Shown in pieces: positions 1 through 8,730 of a stretch of 59,002 bases of DNA (position 1 is the first letter of the stretch; every line of letters starts with the position of its first letter). The DNA is from Caulobacter sp. (GTDB taxonomy: Bacteria; Pseudomonadota; Alphaproteobacteria; Caulobacterales; Caulobacteraceae). The stretch lies in NCBI GenBank assembly GCA_029866155.1, contig JARWZW010000033.1, positions 1 through 59,002 of the forward strand, given 5' to 3'. The position numbers and the translations under genes are program-made. A model generated the notes under the pieces. It saw only the letters and a list, made by a program, of their open reading frames with translations, was not told where the DNA came from and did not search any database.

Positions 1-7
1 GACGACC

Positions 8-496
8 ATGGCCAAGACCCCCAAACAGCATACCGCCGTCGGCGAAGACTACCTGGCCGCCGCCAAGGGCGGCGCTGTCCATCGCTTTCCGTTTCCGCCC
101 AGCGCCGTCTGGGCGGCCCTTCTGGACGCGAAGGCCTGGACCGAGTGGCTGCCAATCACCAAGGTGACCTGGACCAGCCCGCAGCCCTTCAAGGTCGGAA
201 CCACCCGCACCGTCGAGGTCGGCCCCCAGATGATCGAGGAGACCTTCTTTGCCTGGGAAGAGGGCAAGCGCATGTCCTTCCGGTTCGAGCGCTCGACCCT
301 GCCGGTTTCGGCCGCCGTCGAGGACTATCAGGTGGTCGAGGTCCCGGGCGGTTGCGAACTGCGCTGGAAGGGCGGCGCCAGCGCCATCTGGCCCCTGGGC
401 GGCCTGATCACCGGGCAGCTGGCCAAGGGCCTGACCGCCGGGATGCCGAAGCTGGAGGCCATGATCAAGGCCGACCCGGCGCGGTTTGGCCTCTGA
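8..496 (+). CDS. SRPBCC (START-like) family protein
   Basis: The 162-residue soluble protein has the pattern of the SRPBCC/polyketide-cyclase fold: an N-terminal strand (VHRFPFPPSAVWAALLD), a central run of alternating strands, and a long C-terminal helix (GLTAGMPKLEAMIKA). Members bind hydrophobic ligands in a deep pocket; the ligand here cannot be predicted. It has no signal peptide, so it should be cytoplasmic. The ATG lies 7 bases from the window edge, so the ribosome binding site cannot be judged, but length and fold look complete. The stop overlaps the next ATG (ATGA), which implies translational coupling to the membrane protein downstream. Confidence 0.8.
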   Translation: MAKTPKQHTAVGEDYLAAAKGGAVHRFPFPPSAVWAALLDAKAWTEWLPITKVTWTSPQPFKVGTTRTVEVGPQMIEETFFAWEEGKRMSFRFERSTLPVSAAVEDYQVVEVPGGCELRWKGGASAIWPLGGLITGQLAKGLTAGMPKLEAMIKADPARFGL

Positions 497-963
497 TGAG
501 CCGCAACGGGTTTCGCCTGGCGGCCCTGAACGGGGTGGCGATGATCCTGGCCGGCATGGTGCTGGCCGGGTTCCCCCTGGCCTTCCTTGTGGCCCGGGAT
601 GTCTATGGCCAGGCCTCGCCCATCCCCCTGGCCGGCGACTACCGGGGCTGGGTCATGGCCCATCTGGAGGGGTTGCTGAACGGCCTGCTGGTCATAGCCC
701 TGGCCGGGGTCACCCTGATCCGCAGCCCCATGAAGGCCGGTCGCGAGCGCTGGTTTCTTCCGACCCTGCTGGTCATGGGCTGGGGCAACCTGGCGGCCTC
801 CATCCTGGCGCCGGCCCTGGGGGTCCGGGGCATCGCCGCCAATGGCGACCTGGCCAACAACCTGGTGGTGCTGATCTTCACGATCGCCCTGCTGGCGTCC
901 TTCGCCGCCTTTTCCGGGGCGATCGCCCATCTGGCGCGGCCTTTCCGCGACGAGGAAGCCTGA
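496..963 (+). CDS. Styrene-oxide-isomerase-like four-helix membrane protein
   Basis: The 155-residue protein has four hydrophobic segments at about residues 9-33, 53-74, 87-107 and 120-146. It shows the pattern I recall from styrene-oxide isomerases (StyC): R-G-W52-x3-H56-x5-N62-G-L in helix 2, G-W-G-N99 in helix 3, and G-D-L-A-N-N at 117-122. In that family a histidine in helix 2 is the ligand of a haem that opens the epoxide, and His56 is the candidate here. I chose the ATG that overlaps the previous stop; an upstream in-frame start would run through the SRPBCC gene. The family call comes from motif memory, not a search; if it is wrong, this is a four-helix protein of unknown function. Confidence 0.6.
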   Translation: MSRNGFRLAALNGVAMILAGMVLAGFPLAFLVARDVYGQASPIPLAGDYRGWVMAHLEGLLNGLLVIALAGVTLIRSPMKAGRERWFLPTLLVMGWGNLAASILAPALGVRGIAANGDLANNLVVLIFTIALLASFAAFSGAIAHLARPFRDEEA

Positions 964-964
964 C

Positions 965-1846
965 ATGTCCAGCCAACCGGCCGTCGGCCCGACCTCCCAC
1001 AGTTTCATGTCCCAGAGGCTGAAGCTGCACTACGCCGCCTGGGGCGACCCCGCCAATCCGCCCATGCTGCTGCTACATGGCGGTCGGGATCATTGCCGGA
1101 GCTGGGACTGGGCGGCCGCGAGGCTCTGTGACCGCTACCGCATCATTGCGCCGGACCTGCGCGGACATGGCGACAGCGCCTGGTCTCCCGACGGCGACTA
1201 TTCGCTGATGGCCTATCTCTATGACCTGGCCCAGCTGATCCATCAGCTCAAACTGGCGCCCCTGTCGATCATCGCCCATTCCCTGGGGGGCAATATCGCC
1301 CTGCGCTACAGCGGCCTGTTTCCGGAAAACGTCTCCCGTCTGGTGGCCATCGAGGGGATGGGCCCCTCCCCCGCCATGATCGCCCGGCGGGAGGAAACGC
1401 CCGTGGCCAGCCGCTGGCGGGCCTGGATCGAGGAAAAGCGACAGGCGGCCGGCCGGACGCCCCGGCGTTATCGCGACCTGGACGAGGCCCTGGCCAGGAT
1501 GAAGTCGGAAAACAGTTATCTGACCGACGACCAGGCCCGACACCTGACGGTCCATGGCATCAGCCAGAACGAGGACGGCACCTATAGCTGGAAGTTCGAC
1601 AACTACCTGCGGGTCTGGCCGCCCCTGGACCTGACCCCGGCCCAGGTGGCCGACCTCTGGTCCTCGATCGCCTGTCCGACCCTGCTCTGCTATGGCGAGA
1701 AGAGCTGGGCCTCAAACCCGGAAAAGGACGGCCGGGCCCGGCATTTCAAGGCCGCCCGCACCGTCAGCTTCCCCGACGCCGGCCATTGGCTGCACCATGA
1801 CCGGTTCGAGATGTTCATGGAGACAGTCGAGGGTTTCCTGGCCTGA
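965..1846 (+). CDS. Alpha/beta hydrolase
   Basis: The 293-residue protein is a complete alpha/beta hydrolase. It has the oxyanion-hole segment LLLHGGRDH at about 36-43, the nucleophile elbow A-H-S106-L-G-G, a lid region at about 135-200, an acid in the strand after the lid (probably E245 in CYGEKSW) and the catalytic His274 in DAGHW. The substrate is not evident; esters and epoxides are both possible. The gene starts one base after the stop of the isomerase-like gene, so the three genes probably form one operon. No signal peptide is seen. Confidence 0.85.
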   Translation: MSSQPAVGPTSHSFMSQRLKLHYAAWGDPANPPMLLLHGGRDHCRSWDWAAARLCDRYRIIAPDLRGHGDSAWSPDGDYSLMAYLYDLAQLIHQLKLAPLSIIAHSLGGNIALRYSGLFPENVSRLVAIEGMGPSPAMIARREETPVASRWRAWIEEKRQAAGRTPRRYRDLDEALARMKSENSYLTDDQARHLTVHGISQNEDGTYSWKFDNYLRVWPPLDLTPAQVADLWSSIACPTLLCYGEKSWASNPEKDGRARHFKAARTVSFPDAGHWLHHDRFEMFMETVEGFLA

Positions 1847-1851
1847 GAAGC

Positions 1852-1879
1852 CCGGTGTTCGACCCTTGCCGAACACCGG
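1852..1879. terminator. Perfect hairpin between convergent genes
   Basis: The arms CCGGTGTTCG (1852-1861) and CGAACACCGG (1870-1879) pair perfectly over 10 bp around an 8-base loop. The hairpin lies 6 bp after the hydrolase stop and 26 bp before the protease stop. It probably ends transcription from one or both sides, but neither side has a clear T tract, so it is not a textbook intrinsic terminator. Confidence 0.55.
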
Positions 1880-1904
1880 CTCCCTCAGTCACCCATCAAG
1901 CGGG

Positions 1905-4298
1905 TCAAAGCATCCAGGTCGAGGAATCCAGGTGTTCGCCCTTCAGCCGGACCTCGAAATCAGCGACGCCGTCGCCGTTGACATCGCCCGCCAGGGTCGT
2001 GGTGTTCGAGCCCCCGTTGTAGCTTAGAATCAGCTGGCCCGCTGCACCGGTCAGGGCGGCGACCTGGGTGAAGGCCTGCCGGCCGACCGCACCTATGTCG
2101 GCGTCGATCTGGGACAGGTCGATAATATCGCCGCCCTTGAAATCCATGATCCGGTCCCGACCGGTCGTGAGAGAATCGCTCACATCGAGGAAGACAAAGA
2201 TGTCGTCGCCCCTGCCGCCTCTGAGGATATCCGCCGACGCGCCGCCAATCAGCCTGTCGGCGCCCCTGCCGCCTGTGAGGCTATCGCCGCCCCGCATGCC
2301 GAACAGGACATTGGCGGCGCTGTTACCAATCAGGGTGTCGTGACCGTCACCGCCAATTGCGTTTTCGATGGAGCCGTCGATCTGGCAGACGATGCCGTCG
2401 ATCAGTGAGTTCTGGCCCGCGTTCAGGTCGATCACAAGAGCACTGAAGACGGCCGAAGCATTGATCTCGTCGATTCCGCCATCGCTGTCTGAAACCAACA
2501 AGCGCGCCCCCGAGGCGAGGCTGGAATACTCCTCGGTGAAGACGAAGACATCTGCATTGCCTTCCTGGCCCAGGATACTGAAATCGACCCGCTGCAAGCT
2601 GCCCTGGTCTCCGCTCGCCGTATCGGAAATGGTCAGGGTCCAGACGCCGCCAGAATCCTCTCCCCTGAACATGTTGCTCGACAGGGAGACATCAAATCTG
2701 CCGTTGTTGGGAATGTCCGCGTTGCCCCCGTTGTTACGGAGCAGTTCACTGACCGTGCCGTCCGGCGAGGTCAGGGTCATGCGCAGGTCCCCGGTATGGG
2801 TGTGGCTGATACCCAGGTTTATGACGACCTGCTCCACCGTGACCCCGGCAGCCACCGTGAAGTTCACACTGACAGAGCCGTTGTCCAAGATATCCACCGG
2901 GTCGGTGAAGTCATTGGCGGTCGCGCCCAGTTCTGTCAGGTTGGCGGCAGTGTTCTGCTGGCTCCAGGACTCCGCCAGGCGAACCGCCGCCAGGGCGTCG
3001 ACCAGGCCAAACCCGTAGTCTTCGGAAAAATGCATACCGCCGCCATTCCAGTTGGCGGCGCCATTGAAGTCCCAGCTGTAGCGTTCATCACCCGTTAGCG
3101 CCTGGCCGATGGCCGTGCCCGTATGACGGGCGGTGGCCGCCAGGATCTGCATCACATCGCGATAACCAAGGTCGGGATTGGCCTGCAGCATGAGCGCCAC
3201 GATGCCAGCCACCATGGGTCCCGCAGCCGAGGTGCCGTTGAAGCCGGAGGTATAGTCGGTGTCGTCATAACCCTTGCCGCTGCGTCGATCGGTCGTGACC
3301 ACGTCTCCGGGCACCGGACCGCCAAAGGCGCTGACCAGCAGGGCGGCGCCTTCTGTCGAATAGCCGCTGACGGTTCCATCCCGCAGGACAGCCGCGACCG
3401 TCACCGAGCCGAAGTGCGAGTTTGTGAATGAGAAGTTGGCATTGTCATCCTGACCCCGGCCATTACCGGCCGACTTGACGAAGATGGTCCCGAGGCCATC
3501 CCGGCCCTGCTCGACCATTTCCTGCAACAGGGCGCTGGCTTCGGCCTGGACGCCGTTAAATTGGGAGTCATACCAGGGGCTTGTGTAGCCCCAGGAATTA
3601 TTGATGACATCGAACTGGGCATAGTTGGCGAAGGCGTTTTCAAGGGTGATGTTGGGGGCATTGCTGATGGCGGCCATTGAGGTGATGCTCGCGTCATAGG
3701 CGATGCCCACGACACCGACGCCGTTTCGCTCGGCGGCAATGATCCCGGCCACAGCCGTCCCGTGGGCGTCGCCGTTGGTGGGATGGGCGCCATCGACCGG
3801 CTGTCCGCCAACGATGGCGTGGCGGCTCGCATCGTAGTTGCCGTCAAGATCACTGTGACGATAGTCGATGCCGTCGTCGATGATCCCGACATGCACGCCG
3901 GCCCCGGTGTAGTCGTCCCAAACGGAGGTGTCGCCCCGGAAAAGCCCCAGATCGCGTTCGCCTTCGACGGTGTTACGAAGGTAGTATTGCTCGCCAAACA
4001 GGTCATCGGACGGAAGGTCGTGATCCAGCACTTCCACAGAATTTGCGGCAACGATCGGGGCGATCGAAGTACCGTTGGGCGACAGGGTTCCGAAGCCACC
4101 CAGGGCGGGGACGTCAGTTCTGGCGACTGCTGAGGTCGAGGACCGACCAGACACTGCGCCCACGGCGACCCCAAGCGGCTCTGACGCCATCAGGACCAGA
4201 CGTTGTTCCGGTCGATCATCAACCGGTTGCGGCTCGTCGCGTCGAAAGGCGGCCTGAAGCGTCAGGTCCGGATCATGGTCAAGATCAAAGACTTTCAT
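1905..4298 (-). CDS. Secreted S8 (subtilisin/kexin-like) protease with P domain and RTX repeats
   Basis: The 797-residue protein has an S8 catalytic domain at about residues 100-440, with Asp141 (IIDDGIDY), His179 (GDAHGTAVAG), oxyanion Asn279 (KSAGNG) and Ser357 (FNGTSAAGP), so the triad is complete. A proprotein-convertase P domain follows at about 455-575. The C-terminal part at about 645-700 has RTX nonapeptides (GGDGHDTLIG, GGRGADRLIG, GGRGDDIFVF) that should bind calcium. There is no Sec signal peptide; with RTX repeats near the C-terminus this points to export by a type I secretion system, but none is encoded in the window. Residues 1-100 probably act as a propeptide. The ATG is preceded by GAGGA at good spacing. 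Confidence 0.9.
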   Translation of the reverse strand: MKVFDLDHDPDLTLQAAFRRDEPQPVDDRPEQRLVLMASEPLGVAVGAVSGRSSTSAVARTDVPALGGFGTLSPNGTSIAPIVAANSVEVLDHDLPSDDLFGEQYYLRNTVEGERDLGLFRGDTSVWDDYTGAGVHVGIIDDGIDYRHSDLDGNYDASRHAIVGGQPVDGAHPTNGDAHGTAVAGIIAAERNGVGVVGIAYDASITSMAAISNAPNITLENAFANYAQFDVINNSWGYTSPWYDSQFNGVQAEASALLQEMVEQGRDGLGTIFVKSAGNGRGQDDNANFSFTNSHFGSVTVAAVLRDGTVSGYSTEGAALLVSAFGGPVPGDVVTTDRRSGKGYDDTDYTSGFNGTSAAGPMVAGIVALMLQANPDLGYRDVMQILAATARHTGTAIGQALTGDERYSWDFNGAANWNGGGMHFSEDYGFGLVDALAAVRLAESWSQQNTAANLTELGATANDFTDPVDILDNGSVSVNFTVAAGVTVEQVVINLGISHTHTGDLRMTLTSPDGTVSELLRNNGGNADIPNNGRFDVSLSSNMFRGEDSGGVWTLTISDTASGDQGSLQRVDFSILGQEGNADVFVFTEEYSSLASGARLLVSDSDGGIDEINASAVFSALVIDLNAGQNSLIDGIVCQIDGSIENAIGGDGHDTLIGNSAANVLFGMRGGDSLTGGRGADRLIGGASADILRGGRGDDIFVFLDVSDSLTTGRDRIMDFKGGDIIDLSQIDADIGAVGRQAFTQVAALTGAAGQLILSYNGGSNTTTLAGDVNGDGVADFEVRLKGEHLDSSTWML

Positions 4299-4757
4299 GG
4301 GTCGTTCCTCCGAAGACTGGCGCTTCTTTTTTCAGTACGGGTTTCGGTTCTGACGACGCCTGGACCACAAATGGTCCTCGGGTTCAAAGCTGACGTCATG
4401 GGCAGCGCAGCCAAATCTGCAAGAAACAGACGGGACAGTCGATAGCCCGATCGGTTGCAGCGCTCCCAAAGACATACTGCTTCGACAAACGGGGCTCCGC
4501 CGCCGGGAAGCCGATCGTGGATGACCGCTCGCTTCCGAGGACGCAACCCTATCGCCCGTTCGCTCGCTTGCAAGCTGAAACTTGGAACCGGATACCGGGC
4601 TTAAGCAGGTAGAAGGCCCAGGCCAGCCAATCCAGACGGCAGGCTGGTTGGACTTGGTTCGAACAGGGCTTCCGAGCCGCGTTCGCGAGGCCTGGCCGCC
4701 CATGATGGGGTTACGGTCCACGCCCCAAGCCTTGGGCAGGGCGATGCAGACCCGTCT
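4299..4757. other. 459-bp intergenic region, no gene recognised
   Basis: This stretch lies upstream of the protease start and downstream of the alcohol dehydrogenase stop, both on the minus strand. It should hold the protease promoter. Short open frames exist on both strands, but their arginine- and serine-rich translations and lack of ribosome binding sites make them unconvincing. I found no strong hairpin, repeat or RNA gene. Confidence 0.5.
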
Positions 4758-5795
4758 CTACGGCGCCAGCACCATCTTCAGCGCCCCGTCCTTGCGGCCA
4801 TCAAAGATGGCATAGGCTTCCTCGCCGTCGGCCAAGGGCAGGACATGGCTGATATAGCGTTCCGGCCTGAGCCGGCCAGACTGGATCAGGGGGATCAGGG
4901 CCGGCCATTCCTCGGGCACCGAGCAGGTGCCGATCCGGAAGGTCAGGCCGCCTGCAAAGGCCCGGGCCATGGGGAAGGCGAATTTGCGGTCCTGATTGAC
5001 CCCGATCACCGAGACGGTTCCCCGCCGGGCGGCCAGGCGCAGGGCCAGGTCGATGGTCTGGCCATGGCCGACCGCCTCGACGACGCTCTCGACCATGCGG
5101 CCGCCGGTGGCGTCGCGGATGATCTCCACGGCGTCGGCGGCGTCCAGGGCGATCGCCCCGAGTTCGGCCGCCAGGGCGCGGCGTTCGGGCACGATGTCGA
5201 TGGCGTAGACCCGGGCGGCCCCCATGACAAAGGCGCTTTCCACGGCCATCAGCCCGATGGGACCAAGGCCCACCACCGCCACGGTCTTGCCCATGGAGAT
5301 GTCGGCGTTGCGGGCCCCGAACCAGGCCGTGGCCAGGCTGTCGGTCATCATCAGGGCCTGGTCGGCCGTCACGCCCTCCGGGATCAGGGCGGCGTTGAAG
5401 TCCGCCGCCGGAACCCGCACAGCCTCCGCCTGGCAGCCCTGGAGGCGGCTGGACAGACCATAGCAGCCGGCGGCGTTGTTGGCGCAGTGGATGACATTGC
5501 CGGCCAGGCAGGAGGCGCAGGCCCCGCAGCCGACCGCCGCCGAGATCATCACCTTGTCGCCGACCTTCAGGCGATGAACCCCGGCGCCGGTCTCGACCAC
5601 CTCGCCCACCGCCTCATGGCCGACACAGAACCCCAGGTCCTCGCTGAAGCCCTCGCCGTGATAGATATGCAGGTCGCTGCCACAGATGGCGCAGCGGTCG
5701 ACCTTGATGATGGCGTCACGGCTATCCTGGATGACCGGATCGTCCATGGTCTCGCAACGGATGCTGCGGGGGCCGAAATAGCGCAGGGCTTTCAT
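4758..5795 (-). CDS. Zinc-dependent alcohol dehydrogenase, MDR family
   Basis: The 345-residue protein is a complete medium-chain dehydrogenase. The catalytic zinc site has Cys38 (CAICGSD) and His60-Glu61 (GHE). The structural zinc site has Cys90, Cys93, Cys96 and Cys104 in the usual C-x2-C-x2-C-x7-C spacing. The Rossmann motif GLGPIG follows at about residue 175. It should oxidise an alcohol or polyol with NAD(P); the substrate is unknown. It is the last gene of a minus-strand group with an SDR and a phosphotransferase, 64 bp after the SDR stop. The ATG has a strong GGAGG site. Confidence 0.9.
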   Translation of the reverse strand: MKALRYFGPRSIRCETMDDPVIQDSRDAIIKVDRCAICGSDLHIYHGEGFSEDLGFCVGHEAVGEVVETGAGVHRLKVGDKVMISAAVGCGACASCLAGNVIHCANNAAGCYGLSSRLQGCQAEAVRVPAADFNAALIPEGVTADQALMMTDSLATAWFGARNADISMGKTVAVVGLGPIGLMAVESAFVMGAARVYAIDIVPERRALAAELGAIALDAADAVEIIRDATGGRMVESVVEAVGHGQTIDLALRLAARRGTVSVIGVNQDRKFAFPMARAFAGGLTFRIGTCSVPEEWPALIPLIQSGRLRPERYISHVLPLADGEEAYAIFDGRKDGALKMVLAP

Positions 5796-5859
5796 GGGGA
5801 TGCCTCCTTAGCGCGCGTTCATGGCGTTGTATTCGCGGATCTTCGACTTGCCGAGCTGG

Positions 5860-6597
5860 TCAGAGGGAAAGACCGCCGTCGACCACCAGCGTATGGCCGT
5901 TGACGTAGGAGGCGAGGGGCGAGGCCAGGAACAGGGCGGCGCCCGCCATGTCGGACGGCTCGCCCATCCGGCCGGACGGGATCCGGGCCAGGGCGCCCTC
6001 GCGGCGCTGCGGGTTCTGGGTCGTCACCTTGGTCAGCTTGGTGTCGACCAGGCCGGGGGCCAGGCCATTGACCCGGATGCCATCGGGCGCCCAGGCCTGG
6101 CCAAGGGTCTTGGTCAGGCTGATGGCCCCGGCCTTGGAGGCGGCATAGGCCGGGTTGCCGACATTGGCCTTCAGGCCCGAAATCGAGCTGACGATGATGA
6201 TCGAGCCCTTCGCCGCCGCCAGGCGGTCCTTGAAGCGGCGGCTGCAGTGCATCAGGCTGTCCAGATTGACGGCCATGACCCGGTCCCAGCCCTCCCGCTC
6301 GAACTCGCCGCGGCGATAGACGACGGTGCCCTGGCAGAGGACCAGGACATCGAGGCGGTCGAAGGGCTCCGGCGCCGCTGCAATGGCGTCCGGATCCCCG
6401 ACATCCACGGCTGTATAGCCAAGGCCTGTCAGGTCAGAGCCTTCGGCAGGATCATAGTCCGCGGCGCTGGGCCGGGTTCCCCAGACATGGACCTGCGCCC
6501 CCCGCTCCCGGAATGCATGTGAAATGCCATTGCCGATGCCGCTGGAGCCACCCACCACCAGAACGGCGGCGCCGGTGAAATCTGTATCGCTCTTCAT
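5860..6597 (-). CDS. Short-chain dehydrogenase/reductase (SDR)
   Basis: The 245-residue protein is a classical SDR. The cofactor motif is GGSSGIG at residues 16-22, the catalytic set is Ser138, Tyr151 and Lys155 (YAASK), and the PG motif and C-terminal VVDGG are in place. The usual NNAG motif is replaced by LCQG at about 87-90, which occurs in some subfamilies. It is a soluble NAD(P)-dependent oxidoreductase of unknown substrate. It starts 17 bp after the phosphotransferase stop and precedes the zinc dehydrogenase, which suggests a shared catabolic pathway. Confidence 0.9.
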   Translation of the reverse strand: MKSDTDFTGAAVLVVGGSSGIGNGISHAFRERGAQVHVWGTRPSAADYDPAEGSDLTGLGYTAVDVGDPDAIAAAPEPFDRLDVLVLCQGTVVYRRGEFEREGWDRVMAVNLDSLMHCSRRFKDRLAAAKGSIIIVSSISGLKANVGNPAYAASKAGAISLTKTLGQAWAPDGIRVNGLAPGLVDTKLTKVTTQNPQRREGALARIPSGRMGEPSDMAGAALFLASPLASYVNGHTLVVDGGLSL

Positions 6598-6614
6598 GGG
6601 ATTGATCCTGTCTG

Positions 6615-7646
6615 TCAGCCGATCCAGCGCAGGGCGCGCTCGAACAGGCCTATGGTCTTGGCGTGGAGAAGGTCGCCGGTGGCCTTTGGCGCCCGGCCGG
6701 CCCCGGCCCTGGCATGGGTGCCCTCGAGGATGATGCCCAGCTTGTAGCAGGCAAGGACGGCGTACCAGTCGATGGCCGCCAGGTCGCGGCGGGTTCGGGG
6801 GCGGTAATGCGCGACCAGTTCGGCGGCGGTGGGAAAGCCGGTCCAGGGCTGGACCGAGACGTCCTCGACCCTGGGGTCCGGCGTTTCCGGCCAGGTGGCC
6901 AGCAGCCAGCCCAGGTCCAGAAGCGGATCGCCGATCGTGGTCAGTTCCCAGTCGACAATGGCCGCCAGCTGCGGCCCGTCATGCCGGAACATGACATTGG
7001 CCAGATGGAAGTCGCCATGGATGACCCCCGGCTGGAAACTGTCCGGACGATGCGCCTCAAGCCAGGCGCCGACCTTCTCCACGCCCGGGATTTCGGAAGG
7101 ACCCGTCCAGCCCTCGAACTCTGCATAGGAATCCAGCTGCGACTTCCAGCGGACGACCTGGCGTTCGAGATAGTTTTCGGTCTTTCCCAGGCCCTCCAGG
7201 CCGATGGCGCGGTAGTCGAGGGCGCCGAGGGCGGCGATGCCCTCGACCATGGACAGGCCCATCTGGCGCCGGATCTCGGGCGAGCCGGCATGCAGGGGCG
7301 GAAGTCCGGCGGTGGGATTGAAGCCATCCACCGGCTCCATGAGGTAGAAGGCCGCCCCGATGACGGTCTCGTCGCCGCAGGCTGCGATGAGCCCGGGATG
7401 AGGCACGTCCGAGCCAGCGATGGCCGCCAGCACCCTGGCCTCCCGCCGCATGGTCTCGTTGGAATTGGCCCGCAGGTGCGGCGGCGGCCGGCGAAGCACA
7501 TAGCTGCGGTCCGCCCGGCGAAACTTCAGCAGTATGTTCTGGGTGCCGCCCGTCAGGATCACGGCTTCCTCGACCGGACCGGAGCCCAGGCCAACACTGT
7601 CCATCCAGGTCGCCAGAGCGACCAGGTCCACGCCCGGGATTTCCAA
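6615..7646 (-). CDS. APH-fold phosphotransferase family protein
   Basis: This is a kinase of the aminoglycoside-phosphotransferase fold. The nucleotide loop is GGTQNILLKF near the N-terminus. The catalytic loop HGDFHLANVMF supplies the base Asp212 and Asn217, and the metal-binding Asp232 lies in IVDWE (numbering for the 343-residue form). The closest subfamily by pattern is the one found beside acyl-CoA dehydrogenases (ACAD10/11 N-terminal-like), which acts on hydroxyacyl substrates rather than antibiotics. I chose TTG at 7646 because AGAAGG lies about 9 bases upstream; TTG 7697 and GTG 7631 are alternatives. It heads the SDR and dehydrogenase genes. Confidence 0.85.
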   Translation of the reverse strand: MEIPGVDLVALATWMDSVGLGSGPVEEAVILTGGTQNILLKFRRADRSYVLRRPPPHLRANSNETMRREARVLAAIAGSDVPHPGLIAACGDETVIGAAFYLMEPVDGFNPTAGLPPLHAGSPEIRRQMGLSMVEGIAALGALDYRAIGLEGLGKTENYLERQVVRWKSQLDSYAEFEGWTGPSEIPGVEKVGAWLEAHRPDSFQPGVIHGDFHLANVMFRHDGPQLAAIVDWELTTIGDPLLDLGWLLATWPETPDPRVEDVSVQPWTGFPTAAELVAHYRPRTRRDLAAIDWYAVLACYKLGIILEGTHARAGAGRAPKATGDLLHAKTIGLFERALRWIG

Positions 7647-7760
7647 CCTGTTTCGCCTTCTTGTATGATTGGGCCCCTGGATAATCCGGTTTACCAAACG
7701 GGACGCAAGGACCGTCTTTTTGTTGCCGGCAGGTTGGAAGGGTTGCCGGCCTCTTCCGAT

Positions 7761-8285
7761 TCAGGCGCTCTTGAGCCAGCGATCCAGTCCGGCGCGGTCC
7801 AGCGTCAGATAGAGGCTGTCGCACCAGCCGATGTGGGTGTGCCAGGTGTTCCGCGCAAAGCCGGAACGTTGGAACCCGAAGCGTTCCAGAAGTCGGATCG
7901 AGGCCCCGTTTCGAGGATCGACATCTGCCTGCAGGTGGTCCAGCCCCACCCGCTCCGCGACATGCCGAAGGAACAGGGCCATGGCTTCACCCGCCAGTCC
8001 CCTGCCCCAATGGTCGGGGTGAAAGATATAGCCAAGGTTGGGCAGTTGATAACAGCCCAGCTTCCCGATCACGACGTCGTCCATCAGCACGGCGAAATCA
8101 TCGCCCCCCTCCGCAGGAGCCGCCAGACTGTCGGCGAGCCAGACCCGCGTTTCTTCCAGGTCGGTATGAGGCCCTCGCGACCACCATGTCATGGCCAGCG
8201 GATCGCTGAAAACGCGATGCAGATCATCGAGGTCGTCGGCACGAAAACGCCGAAGGAAGACACGTTCACCTTGCAAGGCCTTCAA
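7761..8285 (-). CDS. GNAT family N-acetyltransferase (RimJ/RimL-like)
   Basis: The protein of about 174 residues shows the GNAT fold: an N-terminal GERVFLRRFRADD, motif A with the acetyl-CoA loop (HPDHWGRGLAGEA), and motif B with NGASIRLLERFGFQ. This pattern fits the RimJ/RimL group, which acetylates protein or small-molecule amines. No ATG lies near the expected N-terminus. TTG 8285 has GGGAGA at suitable spacing, and TTG 8291 is the alternative. It lies 114 bp upstream of the phosphotransferase on the same strand and may or may not share its transcript. Confidence 0.85.
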   Translation of the reverse strand: MKALQGERVFLRRFRADDLDDLHRVFSDPLAMTWWSRGPHTDLEETRVWLADSLAAPAEGGDDFAVLMDDVVIGKLGCYQLPNLGYIFHPDHWGRGLAGEAMALFLRHVAERVGLDHLQADVDPRNGASIRLLERFGFQRSGFARNTWHTHIGWCDSLYLTLDRAGLDRWLKSA

Positions 8286-8445
8286 GGGCAATCTCCCAAC
8301 AGGGTTTCCACAAGCCCAGGCTAGATATCGGCGTTGGGTCCAGGCAGGGTCAAGACAATGAAGCCATACATTATGTAAAGTTCATTTTACTTCTACCGAA
8401 AATCTGGCACCGTGGTTGCAACAGAGAGGGGCGATTTCCGCCAGC

Positions 8446-8724
8446 ATGAACATGATCACGACAATCCTGAACATTGTCGCCGGCGGCCTGGCGTTGATCG
8501 GGCTGACAAGCCTGATTGTCGCGGCGATGGGACAAAAGGCGACGAAGGGCGGCGCGGCGCTCTGGACGGCGCGTATTTGCCTTACATCCGCTGGTCTGTT
8601 GCTGTTTCTCAACGCCTTTCTTGGCGGCGGAACCGAGACCATTTTTGGCGGCCTGATGCTGGTCATCTTTGGAACCGGCATCACTGGCGTGGTGGGCCGC
8701 AGGACAGGCAAGGCCCTCGACTGA
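8446..8724 (+). CDS. Small three-helix membrane protein of unknown function
   Basis: The 92-residue protein has three hydrophobic segments, at about residues 3-26, 42-60 and 62-80, and a short basic tail (VGRRTGKALD). I do not recognise a family. The ATG at 8446 follows GAGAGGGG; an upstream TTG at 8416 would add ten residues. It is transcribed divergently from the acetyltransferase and converges on the coiled-coil gene, whose stop is 6 bp away. Confidence 0.55.
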   Translation: MNMITTILNIVAGGLALIGLTSLIVAAMGQKATKGGAALWTARICLTSAGLLLFLNAFLGGGTETIFGGLMLVIFGTGITGVVGRRTGKALD

Positions 8725-8730
8725 ACGCCC

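Noticed and set aside
4332..4721. Open frame of 129 codons on the minus strand upstream of the protease gene
   Set aside because: Arg/Ser-rich composition, no ribosome binding site and no recognisable motif; a GC-rich chance frame.
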